Of a DNA stretch of 64,000 nt, positions 12,011 to 25,690 are shown in pieces. The notes under the pieces were generated by a model that saw only the letters and a list, made by a program, of their open reading frames with translations, had not been told where the DNA came from and searched no databases. The position numbers and the translations under genes are program-made. Source of the stretch: Fasciola hepatica (Eukaryota; Platyhelminthes; Trematoda; Plagiorchiida; Fasciolidae). The DNA lies in contig CANUEZ040000168.1 of assembly GCA_948099385.1 (NCBI GenBank), forward strand, positions 683,501-747,500, in the 5' to 3' direction. The stretch's first letter is position 1, and each line of letters opens with the position of its first letter.

Positions 12011-15000
12011 GGTCGTGTATTTATTTAAAGCTGAATTGCCGGCGTTAACTCAGCAACATGAATCCAAAGGAGAGATGTATACATCAGTAAACTTCGAAAC
12101 AAATTACGAAGTTACAAAAGTATTTTTAAAACAACCAGTCATTGAGCAAAAGCAAGATTCCAAAATGTTCAAGTTCGCCGAGTGGGAGAATGTGCGTTGG
12201 GTTAACTTAATCAAGATGTTGAACCTCGTTTGTGTTTTGAAAGTGAATTCTAGAAGTGCGCAACGGCACTGACGAACAACCAGTCCAATTATTTTTTGAA
12301 TCGGATTATTCGGAAAACCATATGAGTTTTACATTGGTAAAAAGGTGGTTTGGAACCATAAACTCTGTTAAGCCGTAGTCTTCTCTGTTGGTTTTTTGTT
12401 GACTTAGGCTGGCTGCTTGTGAATACCCCTGGCTCTGTGTTACAACTGGCCAAACACCGTGAATCCCATATCTACCACTAAAAATCAATGGAGCACCCCA
12501 TTAAAGTGGTTCCGTTTATTTCGTTAGGAATGATCAAATTTAGTGCATATCCATTGAGTCAAAAATGGGACTTTGACATATACCGGTCCAAGGAGTTAGC
12601 CTGCAGGGGCACATCCATCATCAGTTGTGACGTCTAGAGGTTACCACCTCTGTTATAATCTATCGAAGGTGTTCACTTTAAAATCGTCTATCCGAATGTA
12701 AGCTTTTTTGTGACAGCACTCAAAAGATTAAGTTGTAATTCAACAGCAAGTTTGCAGCAAATATGCATAATTTACGACAATCCAACACTCATTTGTTTAA
12801 GGAGTTCAAGCTAATGATTTGTAAGCCTTGCCTCAGCTTACTATGTTCCGTCTAAGTGGGATCATGACGTTCTTGTTCCTCCGTGGTTCATAAATATTTA
12901 AGAATGAGAACACTCCTTCAAAAGTAGTATACAACAGCATGCGCTACAGCTATTATACCATTACTAGTACTAGTACTACTTCCATTTTTACGAATAAAAT
13001 ATTAATGCCGCTACCACTAATGGTAATAATGATAATAATAATAAAATATAACCAAATCAAATACTTATCAATCGTGACGTTCTCCTTTTGGCTCCAAATG
13101 TGTCTGGTGATGACCTTTGAGAATATAAATAAGTATCAACCTAATCATAAAACTGTGCCACGAGATCATGTGTGAACATCACATGCATTCATCACAGAAT
13201 GATACAGTTTCAGGAAATAAGCAGTCGGACAAGAAATCATGCGTTGTATTTCTGGTAAGCAGGGACAGTGAAAGGCGATAGATCACGTGTTTTGGGACGT
13301 TCTTCCAAGCACGAGAAAATCAAGTGTCGATCACGCAGTATCCCCAGTGCTGGAAGATCAGCCAATGCGTGGACGTAAATAAATAAAGTCGAGCTCAAGC
13401 GTATCACATGACCGTTTTTGTTATAATCAATAATGGTCCGGAAAGCCTTGACTTATTCAATGGTTTTGAACAGAATCCTTTTTGCCATCGAAACGCAAAA
13501 CACTTTCGGGGACACTGCTGTGGGAAATTATTAGCATAAAATAGGAACCTGTGCTTGCGTGCAACTACGCCTACTCACGAACGGAAAGAAATTTACCAAT
13601 GTGATCCCTCTTATTTCGCCTCACAGCTCAGATGCAGGAGAACTGAGTAAATGTCTTCAGCATTCAACGCATTCCAGTCACAAGTATAAGTAGCAGGATA
13701 ATTAATTTCACTTAATTTGCTAGATTATGCAAGGGCGAAAAGACAGCGCTCCAACGATTTCCAACGATGAGTTGAGTTGTAGTACTGCATGATGAACCGT
13801 GTCACGTAAAATCAAATCTCCTACTACTCATAGTCATATAGCGACCAAAAGGAATGTCTTCGATGCACCTGAGCTCCTACGGAGAATTCATTTATCACAG
13901 CAGTCGATCGCGGCGAGGACAGCGGGCTGTTACAGCTCAAAGCCAGTGACAGAATGGTGCTATATCATGTGGAATATAAGTCCAATAAACTGCCGAGAGA
14001 CAGCCCGGTCAGTGGGCCAGAGAGCACAGTATTGTTGGCGAGGAAGGTTAACGAAGAGTTAAAATCTGTTAAGAATCAGGGTTCTCTACGGACAGATAGG
14101 GCTGGCAAAAGAGCCCAGAGAGATACTGGGTAAGGTCAGTCAACTGGTCACAGAAATAAGGCTAATACTTGTGTGACTGTTCAACAAAGATGAGACGAGT
14201 AATGAATTGGCGCTAATCAGGAATTATACTTCCCAGCACAGCGGGGGTGGGGGGGGGATGATGGTTCCAATTGTCTCTAACTGTTTTCCAACTAAGTTCC
14301 TAGAGCCAGCCGTCAAACTCAGTTAAGTGAAGTGAGAAAGAACATCTCCAGCGACAATACATTCAGGTTATTTTAATCCAGTGACGAAACGGGAAAACTA
14401 CACCAGGATATCGTCTCACGAAATTCAGAAACCGGGGAAAAAGTTGAAAGATTGGTGCTACATAGTTTATAGCCACACTGTTGGGGTAACGGGGCATATT
14501 CCTATCCGAAGTACTTTTGAAACTGCAGCTTTCAAGTGTTTCTGGAGACAAGATCAAAGTGTGTAGAATAGATCTTCATTTATTGATGACAGCTCAATAA
14601 TTAGTAAATTTTCACCCTTTCTGTTAAATGAATACGTTTTTTCTGTTTTTGAGCCAGCTCTCTATTAAAGGTGTTTTGTGAAGCATGCTGTATTACGAAA
14701 TTACATCGCTTGGAAATTTCAATGAAAGTGAGTAAAAAAAAATGATGTCAGCTGCGTCTTTCATGACTTAAATAACGGTAAGCTGCTTATCGGGGGAATC
14801 CAAAAGCTTATTCCATTTTGACTGATTGAATGGTGGAGAGTCGGCCGATCTTCAGAATGTTAAGCGCAACCTCCAGAACACTGTGAAATTCGACCTTACC
14901 ATCAAACGCAGGTTTCAGGAAGAGTACACAGCAACGTTGTCGTGTGAAGCGTCATCTACGGTATGCGTCTAGGTTTATAATTGACGAATGCGCCGGTCAA

Positions 15001-17039
15001 AGTCCACCAGTTGCTCAGTCATCAAAAAAACACATAAGCACTAGGATCTGATAAATATAAGCAATGATAAACAGATAAGTATCAACATCATATTTTTACC
15101 GAACGTATGAAAGCCCATAAACAGAAGGCATAGGAAATCAACTCTCCAGAATGACAACCGTTTGCTACCTGTATTACGCAGGCTGGGGTAGGTCACGTCA
15201 GAGCAACAAAATTTGAAGGCCAGTTGAAAGGTCAAGGTCGAGTCTTAGAACAAGAATTCCATGCTTACAGAAGAATGTTGCGATCAACACCTGTGCACTG
15301 ATGATGTCGTAACCCGGGGGTATCGTCGTCGGCAGTGTGGGCGTGTCGCACAGTCATGGTTGTCACTTCCGTCTTGTCGTGCTAGTCCTTGGTTTTTGTA
15401 ACACTGTCCCCTCGGCTAGTGATGGAACATGAACGATCAAAACTCTGCTTTCGGAAGCCGCATAACCATGTGATTTTTTTATTCGAGTCTCTTGGACAGT
15501 CATTCCTCTGTGTAACCTCCTTTATTTTCTTTGGTGTTGGGCAAACTTTTCTGATCTGGACCTATTGTAGAAAGCTGGACTTCTTACTCTTAAACTCTTC
15601 AATTATTAGATTCTCCCGCATCGTTGCACATGTGTAACACAGCAATAATCATCTCACTAAACTTTGTTTGACACAACAAATGCACCCCAGCTTGGCTGCT
15701 ATCATTTACTCCCGCCGTTACTTCCAGAAAATGATTTTACACAACCGTAAAAATGTGATGCAAATGATCAGTCAGTGTTGCATGATAGTGCTTTTAGAAA
15801 ACCAGTCTTTAGTCCTGAAACTAGGTAAACAATTAGAAATCACCGCGACGTATTTTTTGTCCACTATAGGCTCCGGAAAAGAGCCACACATGAATTCGGT
15901 CTGGTTTAGTTCGTCCAACAGCTAACCGCGCAATTTTGCACTACAATTTTGCTGTCTACCTCACAGCTTCCCCGAATGAAAGGTAAAATACGCCGGGCAA
16001 TGAAGAGCATAGAAACGGAACGGTATAGTCTGGGTGGAAATCTTGTAGACGAAGAAAGAGTTCCAATGTGACTACTCCATTGACCGTGAAAATAAGCCAT
16101 GTCGCCAAACGTTTGTATTCATCCGTGTAAGATCTCGTGAAACTTGGCCTAATAAGACCGATTTGAGCAAACTCTTTTTGAATTTTTCATTTCTGTACTA
16201 TATCATGGATCGGCAATCTTGACCTATTTTTCATCTGACTGAAATCACTGGAGTGATACCCCATGATAGTCCCCGAAGGTGTCTTTTCCAGAATACGTTG
16301 AGGTCAGCAAATCTGGATAATGTCAGAAAACTTAGGAAACTTAAGCAAGCCAAAGAATTTCCAACAAACTCACCTGTAATTTCTCGATCAGTCTGGACTG
16401 ATACTGTCGTTAAGTTCTCACTTTGCATTTAGATGAAACCACTGCGGACTTATCGTTGTTTGAACTAGATTTTTAATTCAGCTTAACAATAGGAGACAGC
16501 GAGATCTGAAGACTCAGTCTGAAAAACTTCATAGATAGTTCGTTTAAATGTTCGCTGTCGAACTTGATTCGTTACTCGCAGCCTTCCTTTCACAAAGCAA
16601 AATCATGCTAGTTCTTCCTTTTAGGCCGATTATTTCAATTTTATTCATGGCACAATCGAAAGGATTTACCAAACACGCATTCATCTGAGAACTGAGAGAG
16701 TGGTGTATACTTCATTTTGGTGCATTTGGACCGTTGTTCGCGTGACTCGTACACAGATACTGATCTAGGCTTCTTTGTTGAAAAGTGCTGACACGGTGAG
16801 ACTTTTTATGATACGGGTGTGCGCGATGGGTACGCCGACCAAGTTTTGAGTGAGATTTATTAAACGGTATTCAGTGGTCGATAAGCAACACAAAACGCTG
16901 TACTAACTTAGTTTTAATTGATCCATAGATCACGTGGAGTGTGCTTTGTTAGCTTTCATCTGTCTTTTCAACCCATACATTTTCGTCTAACTTAAAAGAA
17001 GGAAGAACTAAAAGCTGCTTTTGATTCCTTTTATTCAGT
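12011..17039. other. Unassigned DNA
   Basis: Five kilobases with frames no longer than about 90 codons. There is low-complexity ATAAT-type sequence near 13,020-13,045 and a G-rich run at 14,243-14,257. No gene or element was recognised. Confidence 0.5.
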
Positions 17040-17190
17040 ATACGACAAAGTACAGCTACTTTTTAGGGGGGAGTGGGGACTGCCGACAACAAGAAGCTGT
17101 CAAATAGGGAAGTGACCGGGAATGGCGAGGATCGAACCCGGGTCGATGTTTTTCAAAGTCCACGACGATAATCGTTTGACCACAGCCACT
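17040..17190 (-). repeat. SINE family B, tRNA-derived
   Basis: The minus strand shows an A-box-like TGTGGTCAAACG (plus 17,173-17,184) and the B box GGGTTCGATCC (plus near 17,129-17,140), then a body matching 11.2 kb (GTCACTTCCC, TTTGACAGC). The head resembles a tRNA, but the shared body and tail show it is a SINE. Confidence 0.65.
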
Positions 17191-20100
17191 TGAGAGAACA
17201 GGTTGCACGGTCTGCCTCAGTGGCCATCTAGTTTGATGATTTGTCTATGCTGTTGCTATTGTTATATGATCAGAAGTCTACGTAATACTTCTTGCTTCCG
17301 GATGGACACTACACAAAATATCCTACTGAGACTACATCCATCATGGCAGTCGATCACTTTACAGGCGACGATTTTTAACGATAGTTGGGTGCCGTATCCT
17401 GTAGTGTTGACGTGAAGCAAGCTCTGTCCGAAGAGCCCAGCGGTAGTTCTTTTGGGACCCACAACCCTTCTCATAGACTCGCTGACTACGCTCTACAGTT
17501 CATGACTTGTAACAGGTCAGCTGATACAACTGAACAATCTGTCCACCCCTTCATCCCACCCAGAGAGATTACCAATCGTGAGTTGAGTGTTGATTTTATG
17601 AGATGAATACCTTCGTAGTACTACACAGAGTTGGGAGGTGTACAATGGTTCCTTGGTTATGAACTGTGAATGGAGCGATTGAAATCTGCTTCTCAGTACA
17701 GTTCCCAAAGATCAACTGAGGTACAAGTGAAATGTAAAACACAACGATGCAATTCAAATTGGATCCGCTAATTTCTCTTCTTCATAATCGATACTCCGGA
17801 ACTGATCGAGTTTTCGGTTCGAGGTAGTGTCCACAGATAGAATATCGCACTCGGGCGCTCATTCACATTTTTCACCGTGATCAGATAGCTCTCCGGGATT
17901 GCAAATACATGCTTACAAACGAACACATTGATGGAACAGTTGCCTGTGAGAAACAGTTGACAATCAGAGATACGCGACGAGAACCACTGACCGTAGTGTC
18001 GTTGATCCAAGTATATCGTACTATTTATCACTTAGGTTCGGTTCATCGGGGGATGCACAGACGTGCATGATGTATGAGAGTGATGAAACACTAACCCCAA
18101 ACTCGTTGATGATACTGCCGATGCTGTACGCTGCTAACAAGCAGAAGAATGCTCCATTCTCGGTTTCTCTGATGGCAAAACAGCTAATGGACCTGATCAA
18201 ATATTTTAAGACGACGCTGTGCAATCTAATCCGGAGAGGTTGTAGGCTTTCAGCGAGGAGCTGCGCCTATTCAATTTTTTGTGCGTCTGAAGTAAAATTT
18301 GTGTTTATTATAACACTAACCTGATAGAATTCGTCCCCGGATCTGACCCAGTGAATAAACTTTTAATTCAGCCTACTGCTGTGTGTGACATTCCATGTAC
18401 TGGTTAATTTTATGTTCGTATCTTCCAAATATTAGGCTTCTTCTGGTTCTACTGATTTTGATAAAGGAGTGGTATAGCTTTCACTGAGTGAAGCAGAACA
18501 AGACGGGCTGAGCCATCTCATTATAAAGACAAAATGTTGTGTAAGCTTAAATTTACAGTGCTACGGTGCTGTAGAATTACCACGACTGCATTGTTCCTTC
18601 AAAATATACTGGATCACGAAAGAAAGAACATTCTGACTACATACTACGTAGGAGAATCGGTAATAATGACCTTGATAATTGACGCGATGAGTCATAAAGC
18701 CTCAGCAGCTTAGAGACCACACGCTGCCTTCCCGTAACGTGGACTGTAGGCGGTGGGGTTAGAACATGACTGATAAAAAATGGCTTATAAGAAATTTGTA
18801 CTTCGAGACTAATGACGGTTCAGAAGTGAGTATTCAACCGATTATATTTCATCGTCATGCTCTGGGTACCCATCACCCATTGTAAATAGATATGCGTCTT
18901 AGGCTCGACCGCTGAATAGAAAACGGGGATTTGATGTTCCATGCTAACATTCACCTCCTCTAAACTAATTAGAGAACTGGTAGTCTATTGGCCTAAGCCA
19001 TGAATGTATGGCTCATTGGGTAAGACAATGCCAGTTCTAACAGTGAGGTTGTTTTACTCTCAAATTAAATCTATTCATTCCTTGGCTCCGCTCTCGTGTC
19101 CAGATTTTCTTTACAGCTCCAAAAATGTGCTTGACCGGATGGTAGCTAATCCATGCTCAATTTTTCGAAGGTTGCGAAAATCTGTTGGTGGTGAGGTAAA
19201 ACATTAGAATTCCGGCGAGACCGTGTTCCTAGAGCATATGGGTCTAACGTCAGCAAACTACGAAGGAGGTCGAATTAGTATACTATGTCCTTGAAATCTA
19301 AAGTACTTCCAAGCGTAAGAGAATACAAAAGTGGCTAAACTCTATTGCTTCGAAAAGGCGCTTGTACAGGTTTGGTTTAAATTCACGAGACGAACCTCTA
19401 TATTCGCAATCCACCCCTCTTTCCCAAACTTCTGGCATATCACCACACAAGCCTAAAGTATAAGATTTATTGAAACTTGATATCAATCACTTTAGTCATG
19501 CTGCAATCCGTTGACGGTTCAAACTGTGTGACTATGGTTACCATGATAAATTAGTCTGAAGTTCAAAGTCCAAAATAAGGTAAATGTTAGATATGGCTCA
19601 TTGTTAAACTGATGAAAGTGAAATTCATTGTGGGTGTTTTTGACCATTGGAAAATAAATTCTGATCCCATTGGAAATGTCTTCTTTTTTCCAGTTGTCCA
19701 CCTTGTTTCTGTCCAACAAAAATAGGTAAAATCGGAGCAAACATAAATGGGGAATACTGTGTTGTCTAACAGTTCAATGGCCAACTACCGTAGACGGCAG
19801 CCTCACTGAAAGTACAAGCTTGGTCTATACTGAACGCGTGACCCGGATTTCAAGGTCATATGAGCACGGCCTGTTAAATGCCCTTTTTGTTTTCGCTACT
19901 TTGAAGAAATATTTACGGAAAACCGAAGGAATCAGTTGTCGCAATAAGGAGGAGAAGAAAGAAATCGTGAGGGCCTATCGGATACTAGTGCCTACGGCAA
20001 AAATATTTTCAGTTCTTCTTTCGAATGACAGCAAGCTTTTTCTCATTATTGAATGCAAAAAGAGGTGTCATAGGAAGATGTAGTGTGCTAAAAACGAACG

Positions 20101-21289
20101 TATCCGGCTTGGACAATGATGTTGGCTGCACTGGGATAAAAATAACAACCGAGGAGCACTGAGTGCTTAATCTGAAGGAGGATTTGACAAAAATGTTCCC
20201 ATGTGTTTTTGCAAACAAGGATGGAGATAAATGAGCCCCTTAAGTCTTTGGCCGATCGAAAGACAGAATTACATGAAAGACAACCGTGGCTACATGTTGT
20301 AACCAGAAAATATCCGAATTGCATCGTGAATCGTTTTGACAATCGATTTACTTCGAACGAACTGCGGTGAGATTCAGGGGACTCAGGAGTACCTCCATCT
20401 TAAGGAGGAATTTTCGAAGAATCTCATCTCAGTGTCTTTGTCTTCGAACAACTCACCATGCCCGCTGACTCCAGCTGCAAAAAATTACGGCCAACTTTGT
20501 TAATGGGGCATTATTAAAGAGACCTTGAGCAATGTGGAATTCACTGTGCTCAAAGATGAATGTTCCCTGTCTGTCATTTCAGAAGCTACCCGAGGAAAAC
20601 TGTTTATTGATAAATGGTGTACCAGGTCATCTCTAACACGAGAGAGCACATATCAGACTTGACAAATCTATCTATTCATTATACAGTTTGGGAGTGGCAA
20701 ATCCACTGGATAACTCAGTGACTCAAATCTTAAAATTTTTTCCTAAGAGTCACAATTTGATTGAGATTCGAAAGTTATTCCTTATGTGCAAGGTTCCCAT
20801 ATAACTAAGAAACTTTCAAAAAGGTGCAACCTTGTACTTTTGACGTTGGCTTTTTCGAAAAATCTGATGTCTAAGAAATTTTGACAGTACTTGCATGTGG
20901 AAAGCTTTCGTAGGTATCCTTGAACTAACTGGTCGAGGTGAGATCTCGATAATCAAACTGTTACCCATAATTGGGTGATTCACTAGAATATGTACTCAGA
21001 AAATCGAATAACAAAAACGTGATATGATAGGCTTCTGGAAATAAGGAAATAAACAGAGGTGATAGTAAGCAGATGAAAATCCACGATAAGTAAGTTCTGA
21101 CAAATGGTACCGTCTCGATATCACACAAAATAACCAGTAATTCATGTCCAGTCACCAAGAATAAGAGAGGGACAAAGGTGAAGCTTATGCGTTTTTCTGA
21201 ATCGCGTTGTGATTCTCCTTAAATCATTTCGTCCGTTAACAAAGCTAGGTTTCAGAAAGAAAACACATGACCCCAAGTTTCTATTTTTG
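17191..21289. other. Unassigned DNA
   Basis: Frames are at most about 87 codons. No RNA, repeat copy or coding motif was recognised on either strand. Confidence 0.5.
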
Positions 21290-21560
21290 TCGGTATTGTA
21301 TCCAAATGGCAGGTCAAACCTTCCCCGGAAGCACACGAGCGGTTTCGATTCAAAAAAGATTCAGACTATAATCCTACCGTGGAGTGCAAAAGTACAGGAA
21401 GGACTGAACAGGAGACTACCTAGTACGCACGCCAGATAAGCAGCAGCAGCAGCAGCGAAACCCGTCGTGTGCTTTATGGGCAGTTTTTTCTCCTGTCATC
21501 CAGATACAGTGCCATACTACTGACATTAGTACGGTTTGTCTGTGTTTCGAGCCGTAGTGT
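21290..21560 (+). repeat. Repeat family D copy
   Basis: Aligns with the copies at 4.6 and 38.9 kb through GATTCAAAAAAGATTCAGAC, GTGGAGTGCAAAAGTACA, TAGTACGCACGCC and CCTGTCATCCAGATACA. Its left edge, TTCCCCGGAAGCACACGAG, matches 38,588-38,606, linking this copy to the longer form of the family. A short AGC run (21,438-21,456) lies inside. Confidence 0.55.
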
Positions 21561-24500
21561 ACGTAAAAAATGTGACTTAGAAACATGAACGCGGAAGGGC
21601 TTTTCATGGAAATGCGGCATTGACTTACTCGACCACACAGGCCTCTGAAGCAGTCACACCTGGAATGATGCACAGCGGAATGGTTTACCCCTCTTTTTCA
21701 ATCAGTACATGCCTGCAGCCCAAATCAAGTACATTGCTTACGACAATCTTTTCCTCGAGTTCACCAACGAGAAATGACATTCTTCATCAACATTTGTCTT
21801 CAGCTTCTTTCTGACTGCGATTATTTTGGCAGTGGACCCATCCTCGAGTAAGAAAAGCGGCTCTGATTTTTGTTCAAACAGATGAACGTCCGGTGTAGAA
21901 TGTGCGGACTCCGTTGCACTTCTTTTTGATCGAAAACTAAATCTGATTTACTATCATTCCTAGATAAGCAGAATAGAAGCGGCCAAATGTTAAAATGTTA
22001 GAAATTCTCTCACTCGAGGTAGTAGCTACAGCTGCTGCTCCCGGTTTGGCTAAGTCTCAAGCTAAAATCCGATTATTGCACAGAATGTCAGATAAATTAG
22101 ACGATTTTTTTGCGTGGACAGTTGCAATTCACCTATAGATGAATGATCGACTCGTGTATAGAAGGCCCGTTTAGCTTTAGCGAGTCTGATTCACCCTTGA
22201 TTTTTATTTGATATCCGATTGTTTATCAAGAGTTGGCTGTGCATTTTGTGGAAAAAGTAGCCGTGAGAAATAGAAGATACACGAAGACAATCAGTGTTTG
22301 AGCAGTACTGCTCGAATCTGTTGGGAACAACATTGCAATAACGTCAAGTTGAGTTGCCGGTTTTTGGGACTAGAGGTCTATCTCAAAACTGAGTGCTTAT
22401 TCTGTACGTGTTATGTCGGTCGTGGCACATGTTGCGTATGATTACAGATAGACTCTTCCGGTATCATTTATGCTCCGAGCAAGGTAGTTGGTGGAAGATA
22501 AACGGAGGTGGTTAGTCCATGGCATGGTGAAATGGTACGAAATCCACAATCAGCGAACTTCGTCTTATAAGACGTGCTAAACTTGTGGGTTGCTATATAC
22601 AGGATGGGCCTATTCGACCGTTTGACAAGAAACTTTTTAGTTGGATTTTTTGACTAACTAAACGAAAGACGTATCGTCAAAATATGGATCATGATGAATC
22701 AGGCCCAATCAACCAAAATGATGGAAGTTCAGTGTTAACTGGAAAATTCAAATAGCAAGACCATTTAGGATTGATCTGTTCACTCTTTGTCTCTCTCTAC
22801 TCTATGGAGATTGTAGAATATAGTTGAGGACTAGCATGGTACTTGTTGGACAATGCTCAAAAGCGTGAAATCAGTGAAAAATACTACCAAGCATACTGAA
22901 TATTATGAGCGGAAAATTCAAACCTTTCGAAGCGGAGACTCACCCAGTGCAGTGGATGAAGACGGCGAGGGATGTATTGCCGGGGGAAACCCGGTTCAGA
23001 ATTAAATAAAGACATGAGGGCGGTTGATAAATGTAACGTGAGACAATCTTTAAGCTAGCAAAGAACAACAGTATAGGTATTTGGCTGTCCTAGCTCTCGG
23101 TTGAATGATCAGCTCACATCAACATTGAGATTAGTTGTCTAGACTAGTGCACTGCTCCAATGAACTGCGTCAGTGCTCGTGACAGTTACTCAACAATTAC
23201 GGAGCCAAGTAACGAAGATCATAGGAATGCATATAGTTTGACGGATGGAGCCGAGAACCGGTACTTCCGCATGCTTTATTGATCTGTATGTAAAGCGTAC
23301 GAGACGTCACGTGTGCACGAATTCACCAGTCCCTGTGTTTTGTTCTGCTTGGTCAATCTGTCTTTCACCATGACAAGCGCTGAACATTATTGATGTTCGC
23401 AGTTCTCTTTCGCCGTGCCTAGAAGTATATGATTGCTGGTTTCGGTGTTAAGAACTATACTCTTCCTGACCAGGAGAGGTGATATCAACTGTACGCACGA
23501 GAAGGATAATTGCTTTCGTCTGTATTAATATGGAACAACTTGATTTGCTTTAACCTTGAAAGTTCAGGTGACCCTGAAAATGTATTATGATTAATGAAGG
23601 AAGTAGCGAAATTCCTTATGTATCAGTAGAGCAAAAAGAACTACGTGATCAAAACTGATACTGGTAGTCGATTTCCCAAGCTTCGAATTAGCTGTGAATA
23701 CACATTAATTGCCTTGTTGGCTTCGTAACATAGGCACTGCTACCCAGAATGATTAAACAGGGCCACAATGTGGTAATAGGGATAGCTAGCGTGAGCTATT
23801 GGGACGAAAAAGCCAGTAACAGTTTGAAAACAACTAGACACTTTACCAAGAAAATAGCGATAGAGATCAACAATGGAACGATAAGAATTAATTAGAATCA
23901 GTCTAAATAAACGACAAGAAAGTCGTTGGCAGAGAAAGCGCCAGTTTTCGGGGTCAAGACAACAATAATTGTGTAACTATTACCTTTTCTTTGTAGAAAC
24001 GACTGTTTTTTGCAGTAGTAACTTCCAACTCGTGGTTGAAAACCACCGAAGCACTACGGCGTAACTGCTTTATCTAACGTGTTAGAGCCACCAGATGCTA
24101 TGCGGAGTCCCAACTGGAACCCGAACAAGCTCGGAGTGCTGTGTTTTATTGTCAACGCTCACACACGTACACACATACACACACACACACACACATGACC
24201 ACTTGGAGATACGAACTAACCCTGAAAACAAACCTTTGAGTCACTATTATGTAACCATATAACGCCCATCCTTCCTTGTCCTCGAACCTACAAAGCTTGA
24301 CAACTCTTACATGGTTTCACGAATTAGTTGGAGAATAATACTACATGCTTGCTCATTTTAAAATTCTTTTAGGTTTCTTCGCACTCTAATTTCAAAAATT
24401 TCAGGATTGATTACCTGAATGATCACCTTTTCAGCCAACTTCAGTCATCCTTTCTTTTGCCGTTTTGTGTTGGTCCGGAACGCTATTTATGGCAAAACTT

Positions 24501-25404
24501 GTTGACCGGATTGCAGCAGTTTTCGCGTCACTGAACTGAACAGTAGCTGTACGCGAGGAAGACTTGAGTATATCGGGTGGTGTTCGCAAGCTGGCCCGGA
24601 AAGTCCGTGTTTTGTAGTTCCTGGCACGACTGGTTACCACTTCATAAGCTTCTAGTTTTTTTTCGTTTTTTCCCTCTAAATTTATTAGCGGCTAGTAGAA
24701 ACGTGATCTTTTCGTCCCCTCCGTCAGAGAGACACAAACATGTTGACAGAATTGGGGTTCCTATCCAGAGATCATGAAAATTCGGACTTATTTCTCAGTT
24801 ATACATTCTTGATGTGGTACATACAGACTCTATATGGAGCTTGTCCAACCATGAGATTTTTTGATTTGCATTTTGCGAACAAGAAACCATATGCCATCTA
24901 AACACCATCCTCAGCGATCAGTGTCATGTGGTCCTACCATTTCGGTTGAACCCCTGACCGTGTTCCGTCTAGGCCGATATACCTGTTGTCTATAATGACT
25001 AACAAAAACAGGCGCGGACACACACTAGTGCACATCACCACGAACTCTCCTGTACCATGAACGGTTTGTTCCAAACAATGAAACTTCCGTAATGAGTCAT
25101 ACTTGTTGATTCTTTGCTCACTGAGCGGCCGCGCCTGGCCGCACGAGATCGCATGTACTGCTTACTCTTGAGATAGATGATGCGCTTGTTCCGTTGTTCA
25201 CATGCTCACTTAATATATTTTACGGATTAGCGAAGTGTTATCCCGTACATGTATGTGTGGTTCAATGAGTCTTTCAACGAATTTAAAGATGGTTTCCCTA
25301 AAAAGAGTTAGGGAAATATAGCTGGCTGTCATTAGAGCGAGTCTACTTTCTGAAGTACAAGGAATATTACAGTAAAATTAGAGTTAGATAGGGAGAGAAA
25401 AAAG
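21561..25404. other. Unassigned DNA with one microsatellite
   Basis: No gene recognised. A weak family D remnant may lie near 23,470-23,510 (CTGTACGCACGAGAAGG). Confidence 0.45.
24159..24196 (+). repeat. (CA)n microsatellite
   Basis: An interrupted (CA)n tract, pure over its last 20 or so bases. Confidence 0.9.
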
Positions 25405-25690
25405 TGATAAACGTACTTCCGGTGGGGCTGAAGTTTTAGGGACCTATTGCTTACCCCCTTCGAAGTCAGTCATTCGAGTCCCACCACGATCAGTTACTTT
25501 GGTGGTAGATAGTAATCCACTTTCATCCAGCTCGTTACCACACCTGACTTAGGGGGACCTCATGGGGTTGTCCACTCCAAGTCTCAGGGTTTGGTTGCAG
25601 TTTATCCCTAATGGTGCAGTCAGCTTTCGCAGCTATGTGATATGCCTCTTTCAGTGCCCTCACGTGCAAGCAACATGTGAAGTTTTATTT
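25405..25690 (+). repeat. SINE family A, tRNA-derived
   Basis: The head is worn (CATTCGAGTCCCACC as B box). The body follows the family order: AGTTACTTTGGTGGTAGATA, CAGCTCGTTACCACACCTGA, CCTCATGGGGTTGTCCACTC, then the tail CCCTCACGTGCAAGCAACAT. Same orientation as the copy at 2.9 kb. Confidence 0.7.

Noticed and set aside
14243..14257. G-rich run as a G-quadruplex
   Set aside because: It is one long G run with a single T and does not have four separated G tracts.
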